Assembly (NCBI GenBank): GCA_903970355.1
Contig: CAJCIF010000112.1
Span: 1-17,708 of the forward strand
Length of the DNA stretch: 17,708 nucleotides
Source of the DNA: Actinomycetota bacterium
GTDB taxonomy: Bacteria > Cyanobacteriota > Vampirovibrionia > Obscuribacterales > Obscuribacteraceae
Reading direction: 5' to 3'
Part shown: positions 7,073 through 13,228 of the stretch, in pieces
Position numbering within the stretch: the first letter of the stretch is position 1
Layout of the letters: each line of letters opens with the position of its first letter
The notes under the pieces: generated by a model
Databases searched by the model: none
Seen by the model: only the letters and a program-made list of their open reading frames with translations
What the model was told of the DNA's origin: nothing
Program-made: the position numbers and the translations under genes

Positions 7073-7870
7073 ATGTTTAAGTTTGCCGCAGTTTTCGCTG
7101 GTTCCTATATTTGGCACGCACTTGGCGTCACAATTGGCTATCACAGGCTCTTATCTCACCGGGCATTCTCATGCTCGAAACCGGTTGAGTATTTCTGGAC
7201 AATTCCTGCCTACCTCTCATTTGAGGGGGCACCAATCTGGTGGGCGACTATTCACAGAGCGCACCATCGCAATGTCGATACACCACTTGATCCACACTCA
7301 CCAAGAAATGGACTGCTTAATTCATGGTGGGGCTGGGTGCTGGACAGGCACTATCCGGAGCACATAAATCCGGAAATACAGGCAAAGGATCTCATCAAAG
7401 ATCCGATCTATCAGTTCTTGGAGCAAGATGGAGACTGGTGGAAGGCACATTCGCTCGCCGCTACGATCAATATTTTGTTCCGGGTCGCCATCTTCGTTCG
7501 CTTTGGGTGGATTCCAGCAACAGCAAGCATGCTTGCCGGTTTAGCGGTAATGCAGGTACCGGTAATGCTGAATGTGTTCTGCCACATGTCAAAACTTGGC
7601 TACAGGAATTTCAAGACTCCGGACGATAGCGTCAATATCTGGTGGGTAGCCTTACTCGCCATGGGTGAAGGGTGGCATAACAATCACCATGCTCTACCGG
7701 GCTCGGCTCAATCTGGAATCAAAGACACCGAAATTGATATTTCCTGGATGATTATCAAAGCCATGCATAAGATGGGCCTGGTTACGAGGGTTAATGTACC
7801 AAGCGAAGCCGACCTAGCAAAAATGGAAGAAGAAGAAGCGGATCAAGGCTTGGTCTGGCAAACCGCCTGA
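7073..7870 (+). CDS. Membrane fatty-acid (acyl-CoA/acyl-lipid) desaturase
   Basis: A 265-aa di-iron integral-membrane desaturase that introduces a double bond into fatty acyl chains, probably delta-9. The three histidine boxes are intact: HRLLSH (24-29), HRAHH (61-65) and HNNHH (202-206), with GYHR preceding box 1 and GEGWHNNHHA around box 3 as in the stearoyl-CoA/DesC class. Membrane helices lie before box 1, around 40-58 and around 128-172. The ATG at 7073 has GAGG 10 bases upstream; the frame also opens at a TTG at 7013, after an in-frame stop at 7007. Either way only about 20-45 residues precede box 1, shorter than the usual two-helix N-terminus. The C-terminus is acidic (EEEEAD). In cyanobacteria such enzymes are induced by cold, and the following RRM and helicase genes fit that setting. 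Confidence 0.92.
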   Translation: MFKFAAVFAGSYIWHALGVTIGYHRLLSHRAFSCSKPVEYFWTIPAYLSFEGAPIWWATIHRAHHRNVDTPLDPHSPRNGLLNSWWGWVLDRHYPEHINPEIQAKDLIKDPIYQFLEQDGDWWKAHSLAATINILFRVAIFVRFGWIPATASMLAGLAVMQVPVMLNVFCHMSKLGYRNFKTPDDSVNIWWVALLAMGEGWHNNHHALPGSAQSGIKDTEIDISWMIIKAMHKMGLVTRVNVPSEADLAKMEEEEADQGLVWQTA

Positions 7871-7917
7871 TCAATGCACTTCGAACACTTTGCTTCAGGT
7901 AAAGAAATTGCCTTCTA

Positions 7918-7926
7918 TGCGATAAT
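7918..7926 (+). promoter_or_regulatory. Extended -10 promoter candidate, copy 1
   Basis: TGCGATAAT (7918-7926), preceded by TA, matches an extended -10 (TGn plus GATAAT). No convincing -35 is present. The same TATGCGATAAT string recurs at 8454-8464 before the RRM gene. It would start a transcript near 7933 carrying the 7948-7979 hairpin. Confidence 0.4.
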
Positions 7927-7947
7927 AGAACCGGATATAGTGACTTT

Positions 7948-7979
7948 GTTCTCATCAATTGATTGCAAATGATGAGAAC
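7948..7979 (+). promoter_or_regulatory. 10-bp inverted repeat / leader hairpin
   Basis: GTTCTCATCA (7948-7957) and TGATGAGAAC (7970-7979) are perfect inverted copies separated by 12 bases. It is either an operator or a 5' leader hairpin shortly after the predicted transcription start. It is not followed by a T-run. An alternative TTG start of the next gene (7959) would lie in the loop. Confidence 0.5.
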
Positions 7980-8009
7980 CTGAAGTTTCCGCATTTGAGG
8001 TTCAAAAAA

Positions 8010-8354
8010 TTGTACGTATCTTGGGGCAAACATTCACGTTACAAATTTGTTTCAGGTGGAGAGTTAAGGGCCTGGTCGCCTCCACTCGTACCTGCTGTTT
8101 TTGCAATAACTTATAAGCAAGATCCAGCCACAAAGCCAAATTCACACACTGTGTTGTATTTCGGCCACGCTGAAAATCTTTCCGATGAAATGCCGGCTGT
8201 AAACGAAGAGATTAATGATCTTTGGAACAAAACAGCTGGAAATGCAGACAAACTCTATGTCTTCGTCTATCCGATGCCGGGTTCAACTCAGGGACAACGC
8301 GCCAACATCCACTGGCAGTTGGTTACCGAATATTCACCGGCGGGAAACTTTTAA
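8010..8354 (+). CDS. Hypothetical small protein, possibly a degenerate GIY-YIG-like fold
   Basis: A 114-aa soluble protein from a TTG at 8010 with TGAGG 9 bases upstream. The frame is open to a TTG at 7959 (131 aa), which has no ribosome site and sits in a hairpin loop. The order PAVFAITYK (GIY-like strand), HTVLYFGHAENLSDEM (YIG-like strand plus start of the helix) and C-terminal LVTEYSPAGNF recalls the GIY-YIG arrangement 'GVYAI...VLYIGxxxNL...LI..Y.P..N'. If so, the catalytic Tyr of GIY is Phe, YIG is YFG, the helix Arg is missing and the active-site Glu is not evident, so nuclease activity is unlikely. The fold assignment is weak pattern matching. It lies between the desaturase and the RRM gene with its own candidate promoter. 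Confidence 0.6.
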   Translation: MYVSWGKHSRYKFVSGGELRAWSPPLVPAVFAITYKQDPATKPNSHTVLYFGHAENLSDEMPAVNEEINDLWNKTAGNADKLYVFVYPMPGSTQGQRANIHWQLVTEYSPAGNF

Positions 8355-8404
8355 CATTCAATCGAGAACTGGGTCTTAGAGCCATTTCGGACTCTTCAGC
8401 GTTT

Positions 8405-8424
8405 GTGACATTGCATGGTGTCAC
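8405..8424. promoter_or_regulatory. Inverted repeat upstream of the RRM promoter
   Basis: GTGACA (8405-8410) and TGTCAC (8419-8424), 8 bases apart, lie just upstream of the predicted RRM promoter and could bind a dimeric regulator. A shorter relative, TGACA-N4-TGTCA, is at 10231-10244 before the DUF486 gene. The spacing does not fit the CRP/FNR consensus. Confidence 0.3.
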
Positions 8425-8435
8425 CAAGTATGAAG

Positions 8436-8464
8436 TCGACCTTATCTGATTAATATGCGATAAT
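8436..8464 (+). promoter_or_regulatory. Promoter of the RRM gene, extended -10 (copy 2)
   Basis: TCGACC (8436-8441), a 17-base spacer and GATAAT (8459-8464) with TGC directly before the -10. Transcription would begin near 8471, giving a leader of about 57 bases. The -10 block is identical to that at 7916-7926. Confidence 0.5.
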
Positions 8465-8527
8465 TGGGGTCGCAGGGCTCCATTGGAACTTAAATAGAGT
8501 GTTGCACGCCGCTTTAGGAGCGCCTCT

Positions 8528-8821
8528 ATGACCAAGTTCGGAAAAATTCTCGTTGGCAATCTTGCCTGCGATACTGAAGAATCAAGCATTAGAGAGCTTT
8601 TTGAGCAGACGGAAGGAACAATCGTTTCTGTCGATCTTGCTGTTGATAAAAAAAATGGCAAGGGCAGAGGATATGCCTTGGTGGAGATGTCTACTCAAAC
8701 AGAGACGTCACAGGCAATTCAAAACCTCAATGGTGCAGAAATTAACGGAAGACGGGTCAACATGAGCCTTTCAGAAGAAGGACCGAAACCCAAAAAGCGA
8801 TTGTTTTTATTCAGCTTTTAA
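8528..8821 (+). CDS. Cyanobacterial-type single-RRM RNA-binding protein
   Basis: A 97-aa protein, usual size for the Rbp family of cyanobacteria, one RRM covering about residues 6-83. RNP2 is ILVGNL (7-12) and RNP1 is RGYALVEM (47-54). The aromatic at RNP2 position 2 is Leu (L8) and the one at RNP1 position 5 is Leu (L51); Y49 (RNP1 position 3) is kept, so RNA stacking is probably weakened. GAEINGRRVNMSLSEE is the usual end of the domain. A short basic, hydrophobic tail follows (PKPKKRLFLFSF). AGGAG lies 7 bases before the ATG. In cyanobacteria many of these proteins are cold-induced and bind mRNA. It stands directly before a DEAD-box helicase gene and after a desaturase, consistent with a cold-response role (inference). 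Confidence 0.9.
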   Translation: MTKFGKILVGNLACDTEESSIRELFEQTEGTIVSVDLAVDKKNGKGRGYALVEMSTQTETSQAIQNLNGAEINGRRVNMSLSEEGPKPKKRLFLFSF

Positions 8822-8939
8822 ATTGCAGTAGCAATTGAAAACGCTATAACTCGGGGCTCCGTCTTAAGAGCATCTGAACCGAGCCTCAGGATGCAATCTA
8901 TGCATCATCCCCAAATAATACTTACGGGTCTTTGGACCC
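8821..8939 (+). promoter_or_regulatory. Chain of small hairpins between RRM and helicase genes
   Basis: Within 119 bases there are AATTGC/GCAATT (8821-8836), two mutually exclusive pairings CTCGG/CCGAG (8850-8854/8879-8883) and GGCTC/GAGCC (8855-8859/8881-8885), GATGCA/TGCATC (8890-8906) and GGGTC/GACCC (8926-8939). No T-run follows any of them, so they are not classic terminators. The last ends 21 bases before the helicase start and could affect its translation. Confidence 0.4.
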
Positions 8940-8960
8940 AAAATAGAAGGTAGGAATATT

Positions 8961-9038
8961 TTGACCACACTTACAGAGCTTGGCTTATCGAAGCCAACGA
9001 TGTCCACATTTACAGAGTTTGGCTTATCGAAGCATGCA
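8961..9038 (+). repeat. 39-bp tandem duplication at the 5' end of the helicase gene
   Basis: Unit 1 (8961-8999) and unit 2 (9000-9038) match at 31 of 39 positions, encoding MTTLTELGLSKPT and MSTFTEFGLSKHA. A third, more diverged unit starts at 9039 (MSALTDAGY). Each unit opens with a possible start codon (TTG, ATG, ATG). Confidence 0.85.
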
Positions 9039-10163
9039 ATGTCCGCATTGACTGATGCGGGTTATACCGAACCAACGGAAATTCAATCTGGCACAATCGA
9101 CATTATCTCCTCCGGCAAAGATCTGTTAGCCTCAGCGCAAACTGGATCTGGCAAAACGGCTGCCTATGCCCTGCCTATCGTGAGCAGATTACAACGGTCT
9201 GCCAGCAAACCACGGGCACTAATTTTAGTGCCAACCAGAGAGCTGGCATTACAAGTTCTCGCTCAATTCAAACTGTTCGGCAAGTATACAAACTTACGGG
9301 CTGCCGCCATATATGGTGGCGTAGGAATGGGCGAGCAGATTCGCGCACTGCGACAATCACTCGACATTGTAGTCGGCACACCAGGAAGGCTAATCGATTG
9401 CATGACTCGTAACCTTATCGACCTCTCCAACATAGAAGTGTTGGTGCTCGATGAAGCCGATCGTCTATTGGATCTTGGCTTTGCGCCACAACTCCGACGC
9501 ATCAATAAGCAAGTACCAAAAACTCGGCAAACATTGATGTTCTCCGCCACTATCGATTCAAGTGTTGCCAGTATGGTGAATGAATTCACTCGTGATGCCG
9601 TCGTAGTGAAAGCAGCCAGCAAGAACGTGGAGCCGACTTCAATCGATCAAAAGTTTCATCACGTCAATGAATATGGCAAAGATGAGCTCTTGCTTAAGGT
9701 ACTGAAAGACATCGACTCTTCATCAGTTCTTGTATTCACAATGACCAAACGCAAAGCGACTTGGGTTAAGAATCGCCTTCGCAATGCCAATGTCATGGCA
9801 GAAGAAATTCATGGCGATATCAGCCAGAACAAAAGAGAAAGAACGCTAAAGCAATATAGAAACGGCGAATTTGCAGTATTGGTAGCAACAGACGTTGCAG
9901 CACGCGGACTTGATATTCCAAGTATCAGCCACGTCATCAACTATGATTTGCCCAACACTGCCAGTGACTACGTTCACCGCATCGGCCGAACTGGTCGAGC
10001 AGGACGCACGGGCACGGCCGTATCGTTTATTTCGCAAGACCAGATTCACCTCGTTCGAGACATCGAAAAGGTGATGGGACACAGCCTAGACGGTTCTCCG
10101 TTAGCAGTACGAAAGAGTACAGGTGGCGGCGTCCGTCGCTTCCGTAGCAGACGTTACCGCTAA
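8961..10163 (+). CDS. DEAD-box ATP-dependent RNA helicase (RhlE-like)
   Basis: A 400-aa helicase core that unwinds short RNA duplexes. Motifs in order: Q motif GYTEPTEIQ (34-42), I AQTGSGKT (59-66), Ia PTRELALQ (91-98), GG (119-120), Ib TPGRLID (140-146), II DEAD (164-167), III SAT (195-197), V ATDVAARGLDIP (309-320) and VI HRIGRTGR (339-346). All catalytic residues are present. The C-terminal extension is very short and Arg-rich (GGGVRRFRSRRYR). The TTG start at 8961 has AAGG/AGGA close upstream. An ATG at 9000 would give 387 aa and remove one copy of a duplicated 13-residue N-terminal unit. Cyanobacterial homologues (CrhR type) are cold-induced and act in RNA processing and ribosome assembly. 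It follows the RRM gene by 139 bases. Confidence 0.93.
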   Translation: MTTLTELGLSKPTMSTFTEFGLSKHAMSALTDAGYTEPTEIQSGTIDIISSGKDLLASAQTGSGKTAAYALPIVSRLQRSASKPRALILVPTRELALQVLAQFKLFGKYTNLRAAAIYGGVGMGEQIRALRQSLDIVVGTPGRLIDCMTRNLIDLSNIEVLVLDEADRLLDLGFAPQLRRINKQVPKTRQTLMFSATIDSSVASMVNEFTRDAVVVKAASKNVEPTSIDQKFHHVNEYGKDELLLKVLKDIDSSSVLVFTMTKRKATWVKNRLRNANVMAEEIHGDISQNKRERTLKQYRNGEFAVLVATDVAARGLDIPSISHVINYDLPNTASDYVHRIGRTGRAGRTGTAVSFISQDQIHLVRDIEKVMGHSLDGSPLAVRKSTGGGVRRFRSRRYR

Positions 10164-10191
10164 GCGACAGTACTTCTTTGCATCGAGTAAT

Positions 10192-10213
10192 GGCAGCTTC
10201 CCAAGAAGCTGCC
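10192..10213 (+). terminator. Hairpin after the helicase gene, probable terminator
   Basis: GGCAGCTTC (10192-10200), CCAA loop, GAAGCTGCC (10205-10213): a perfect 9-bp stem, 28 bases after the helicase stop. The following AATTTCG is only weakly T-rich, so termination may be partial. Its GCAGCTTC/GAAGCTGC arms resemble the stems of hairpin repeats 1 and 3 at 6466-6679. Confidence 0.5.
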
Positions 10214-10316
10214 AATTTCGTCTGAAAATATGACATGCCTGTCACTCATTCATACAGCTAACTGAATCGGCGCAGCTGGAGAATGGAGTTCATCACAGAC
10301 AAAGGAACTCGACAGC

Positions 10317-10718
10317 ATGCAAGCGCTTTCAACTATTCTGCTTCTCACAATCTCAAACATATTCATGAACTTTGCATGGTATGGCCACTTGCGCTTCAAA
10401 TCATCACCGCTCTGGGAAGCCATAGTGCTCAGTTGGCTTATCGCCTTCTTTGAGTACTGTTTTCAAGTGCCGGCAAATCGCATCGGCAGTTATCAATTCA
10501 CTACTGCTCAGCTCAAAGTGATGCAAGAAGTAATCACCCTCATCGTTTTTTCAGGAATTTCGATTCTATATCTCAAGGAAAGTTTCCGTTGGAACTACCT
10601 GGTTGCATTCGCATTGATCATCGCTGCGGTCTTCTTCGTATTTGCAAATTTCGATCAAAAGAAGTGCTCCGTTCCCACAAAACCTGTCACGTCTTCATTC
10701 AATGTACAAGGAGGTTAG
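10317..10718 (+). CDS. DUF486 (DMT-like) small membrane protein
   Basis: A 133-aa protein matching the DUF486 family, small four-helix membrane proteins related to the drug/metabolite transporter superfamily. The family hallmarks are clear: LLLTISNIFMNFAWYGHL (8-25), SWLIAFFEYCFQVPANRIG (39-57), then QLKVMQEVITLIVF and FRWNYLVAFALIIAAVFFVFANF. Hydrophobic segments at about 5-22, 33-50, 68-85 and 93-111. AAAGGA lies 10 bases before the ATG. The C-terminal tail (112-133) is polar and contains the ribosome site of the next gene. The substrate is unknown in the family. It heads an apparent four-gene operon with an MFS transporter and a regulator. Confidence 0.88.
   Translation: MQALSTILLLTISNIFMNFAWYGHLRFKSSPLWEAIVLSWLIAFFEYCFQVPANRIGSYQFTTAQLKVMQEVITLIVFSGISILYLKESFRWNYLVAFALIIAAVFFVFANFDQKKCSVPTKPVTSSFNVQGG
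10708..10714 (+). promoter_or_regulatory. Strong ribosome binding site deciding a TTG start
   Basis: AAGGAGG ends 9 bases before TTG 10724 and lies inside the last codons of the DUF486 gene. It fixes the MFS start, which is 45 codons downstream of the earliest possible one in that frame (10589). Confidence 0.8.
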
Positions 10719-10723
10719 CTGCT

Positions 10724-11914
10724 TTGGTTAGCTCTCAAAGTTCACGCGCTCTCGATGCGCTCAATTTGTTCATTGGAGACGTAATAGGCGGAATCGGACC
10801 TTACGCTGCAATTTACCTAAAAGCAGCCAGACATTTTGACCAAGCATCAATTGGCTTTGTTCTTTCAGCCATGAGTCTTGCAACTATTTTAACGCAAGCT
10901 CCGGCTGGAGCCTTAATAGACAACGTTAGACAGAAACGTTTTCTAATTGTTGTAGCAACAGTATTGATGATCGGAAGCTCTTTGTCTCTGACAATCTGCA
11001 CACAATTTCCCATTATAGTTTTCACTCAAATAATTTATGGGATGGGAGCTGCAATAGCAGGACCGGCTATTGTAGCCGTTAGTCTTGGTTTGGTTGGACA
11101 TCAATATTTTGCTAAACGAATTGCCCGCAACGAAGCCTTCAACCACATAGGAAATGTACTGGCTGCTTTAATCGCCGGCATAACTGGTTATCTCATTGCA
11201 CCGCAATGGATCTTCTATTTGATTGCACTCTTTGGCTTTATGAGTATCCTTTCCGCTTTGACAATTAAGGGGGAAGAAATTGATCATGCTCTTGCTCGCG
11301 GAGAGCAGCAAAATTCAAAGACGGAAATCCCTTTGTTGACAGTTTTGAAAGACAAACGGTTGGTTACATTTGCAGTTGCCGTCGTTCTCTTCCACCTAGC
11401 AAATGCAGCAATGCTGCCGCTTGCGGGCCAATATCTCGCTGAAGGAAACGCAAAAGAAGCGCCGTTATGGATTTCCGCCTGCATCGTCGCTGCTCAGCTG
11501 GTTATGATTCCAACAAGCATTCTGGCCGGAAAATTAGCCGAAACCTGGGGACGCAAACCTGTTTTTTTGATCGCCTTGAGCGTGTTGCCGATACGGGGCT
11601 TACTCTACACCTTAAGCAACAGTCCAATTTTAATTGTGTCGGTGCAGCTTTTGGACGGAATTGGTGCAGGAATTTTTGGCGTTTTAGCCTCAGTTATCGT
11701 CGCGGACTTGACAGCAGGAACCGGCCGGTTCAATGTTACCCGAGGATTGATTATTGCCGCACAGGGCACGGGGGCGGCTTTCAGTAACATCCTGGCAGGC
11801 TCAATCGTACATAAATGGGGATACAATGCCGGCTTTACTTCTCTTGCTGCCATTGCGTTCGTAGGCCTGATAACCTGTTATTTCGGATTACCGGAAACGA
11901 ATCAAAAAAAATAG
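10724..11914 (+). CDS. Major facilitator superfamily transporter
   Basis: A 396-aa integral membrane protein with about 12 hydrophobic segments, typical MFS length. It starts at TTG 10724 behind a perfect AAGGAGG, five bases after the DUF486 stop. The loop 2-3 motif A is GALIDNVRQKRF (62-73), and a second copy in the C-terminal half reads GKLAETWGRKPVF. A charged central loop (KGEEIDHALARGEQQNSKTE) separates the halves. GPAIVAVSLGLVG and the many Gly-Ala helices suggest an antiporter-like efflux pump (12-TM drug or sugar efflux type), but the substrate cannot be told. It is transcribed with DUF486 and the downstream regulator (24-25 bases apart), which may control the transport operon. Confidence 0.88.
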   Translation: MVSSQSSRALDALNLFIGDVIGGIGPYAAIYLKAARHFDQASIGFVLSAMSLATILTQAPAGALIDNVRQKRFLIVVATVLMIGSSLSLTICTQFPIIVFTQIIYGMGAAIAGPAIVAVSLGLVGHQYFAKRIARNEAFNHIGNVLAALIAGITGYLIAPQWIFYLIALFGFMSILSALTIKGEEIDHALARGEQQNSKTEIPLLTVLKDKRLVTFAVAVVLFHLANAAMLPLAGQYLAEGNAKEAPLWISACIVAAQLVMIPTSILAGKLAETWGRKPVFLIALSVLPIRGLLYTLSNSPILIVSVQLLDGIGAGIFGVLASVIVADLTAGTGRFNVTRGLIIAAQGTGAAFSNILAGSIVHKWGYNAGFTSLAAIAFVGLITCYFGLPETNQKK

Positions 11915-11938
11915 TCTCTTGAAGCTTCGAATTTGAAA

Positions 11939-13228
11939 ATGGCTAAGATACTGGTTCTTCATGATCAACAATCGAGCAACGGCACTTTAATCGAAGCGCT
12001 GGACGGGCTAAAGCATGAAGTTACTGAAGTGAGTGAATTGAAAGAGGCACTTAACCAAATCAACAAATACGCATTCGACATCGTGTTTCTCGATCAGGAA
12101 GAAAATCAAGCTACAGCTACTTTCTCCCTCAAAGAAATAAAAGCCGAACCCGGTAAGGCGCTAATACCAGTTGTAGTAACGACCAGCAATGCAAAGAGCA
12201 ATGAAATAATTGAAGCGATGCGATTGGGTGCTTTTGATCATCTCTCTAAACCGTTGGATGTAAAAGAACTGAAATCGGTAATTGAAAGAGCAGTAACCTT
12301 GCCGAAGCAGGACTTCCAAAGTGCAAAAGGGCAGGCGCAGGAGGATTTTCCACTCGGTGTTAGTCCTGAGATGCGAAACGTTGAAAAAAGAATTGGCATT
12401 GCTGCAGCGTGTGACACCACTGTGTTGATAGCAGGTGAAACCGGCACCGGCAAGAGCACTGTCGCAGAAATGATACATCGCCATAGTGGGCATAAGAATG
12501 AGCCTCTTACCGTGATTGATTGCACAGCAGTGCCAGAAAATTATGGCTCATTTCAGTCATTAGCATCCGGAAGTAGTGGAACTGTAATTCTTGATGAAAT
12601 TGGCGATCTCAATCCCATGATGCAAGCCATGTTGGTGCGCGCCCTCAAAGAAACGTCGCAATCAGGCTCAGCATCAGCCTTGCGTATTATTGCTACAACG
12701 CAATACGATCTTATAAACATGGTGAAGGACAAAAGATTTCGAGAAGATCTTTATTACCGCTTGAATGTCTTTCCTTTTTCTCTTCCACCATTGCGAGATC
12801 GCGGATCTGATGTGCTCGTTCTCTCGGAAGCTTTTCTCCGCCAATCGCAGCCTGAGACAGCTAAAAGATTGAGTAGCGACGCCGTAAAAATCTTGCTGGA
12901 ATATAAATGGCCTGGCAACGTGCGTGAGTTGCAGAGCCTTATGTATCATCTCAGTGTTTCCGTGCGGTCTGCTGTAATTCAAGCAGCGGATCTCAATTTG
13001 ATCAGTGAAAAGATGTCTCTTGACACTCTTAAAGAAACAAGCGATGGAACAGATTACCATTCAGCTATGGCTGGTTTGGAAAAGAAATTATTGCTCAAGG
13101 CATTACAGGAAGCCAACGGGAGCAGAGCAGAAGCATCAAGAATACTTGGCATAAATCGCCAGCTTTTATATGCAAAATTGAAGACACATGGTCTTATGAA
13201 TTTTGGAGGAGATACTGATGGCACCTAA
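11939..13228 (+). CDS. NtrC-like response regulator (receiver, AAA+, Fis HTH) lacking GAFTGA
   Basis: A 429-aa regulator with three domains. Receiver (about 1-120): acceptor D52 in FDIVFLD, T81 and K104 are present, while the acidic pair is H8/D9 and the usual MPxxxG loop is absent. AAA+ (about 138-340): Walker A GETGTGKS (166-173), Walker B VILDE (216-220), arginine-finger region RFREDLYYRLNVFP, sensor II WPGNVREL. The stretch between Walker A and B is roughly 15 residues shorter than in NtrC and has no GAFTGA loop; CTAVPENYGSFQSLASGSSG is all that lies there. C-terminal Fis-type HTH: GSRAEASRILGINRQLLYAKLK (394-415). It should bind DNA but probably cannot remodel sigma-54 polymerase. The ATG at 11939 has no clear SD; TTG 11933 would add two residues. 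Coupled to the next gene by an 11-base overlap. Confidence 0.9.
   Translation: MAKILVLHDQQSSNGTLIEALDGLKHEVTEVSELKEALNQINKYAFDIVFLDQEENQATATFSLKEIKAEPGKALIPVVVTTSNAKSNEIIEAMRLGAFDHLSKPLDVKELKSVIERAVTLPKQDFQSAKGQAQEDFPLGVSPEMRNVEKRIGIAAACDTTVLIAGETGTGKSTVAEMIHRHSGHKNEPLTVIDCTAVPENYGSFQSLASGSSGTVILDEIGDLNPMMQAMLVRALKETSQSGSASALRIIATTQYDLINMVKDKRFREDLYYRLNVFPFSLPPLRDRGSDVLVLSEAFLRQSQPETAKRLSSDAVKILLEYKWPGNVRELQSLMYHLSVSVRSAVIQAADLNLISEKMSLDTLKETSDGTDYHSAMAGLEKKLLLKALQEANGSRAEASRILGINRQLLYAKLKTHGLMNFGGDTDGT
13205..13211 (+). promoter_or_regulatory. Ribosome binding site for the His-rich gene
   Basis: GGAGGAG lies 6 bases before the ATG at 13218 and is inside the regulator gene; it decides 13218 over the TTG at 13203. 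Confidence 0.75.

Noticed and set aside
6966..7367. 133-codon plus-strand frame overlapping the desaturase start
   Set aside because: It is a shifted frame of the desaturase region; the histidine boxes are in the other frame and its product is not protein-like. I considered it as the missing desaturase N-terminus, but no residues match that role.
8405..8424. CRP/FNR binding site
   Set aside because: The arms GTGACA/TGTCAC are 8 bases apart, whereas TGTGA-N6-TCACA is expected; kept only as a generic inverted repeat.
10589..10723. Upstream 45-codon extension of the MFS protein
   Set aside because: It overlaps the DUF486 gene in another frame, is not hydrophobic or MFS-like, and AAGGAGG marks TTG 10724 as the start.
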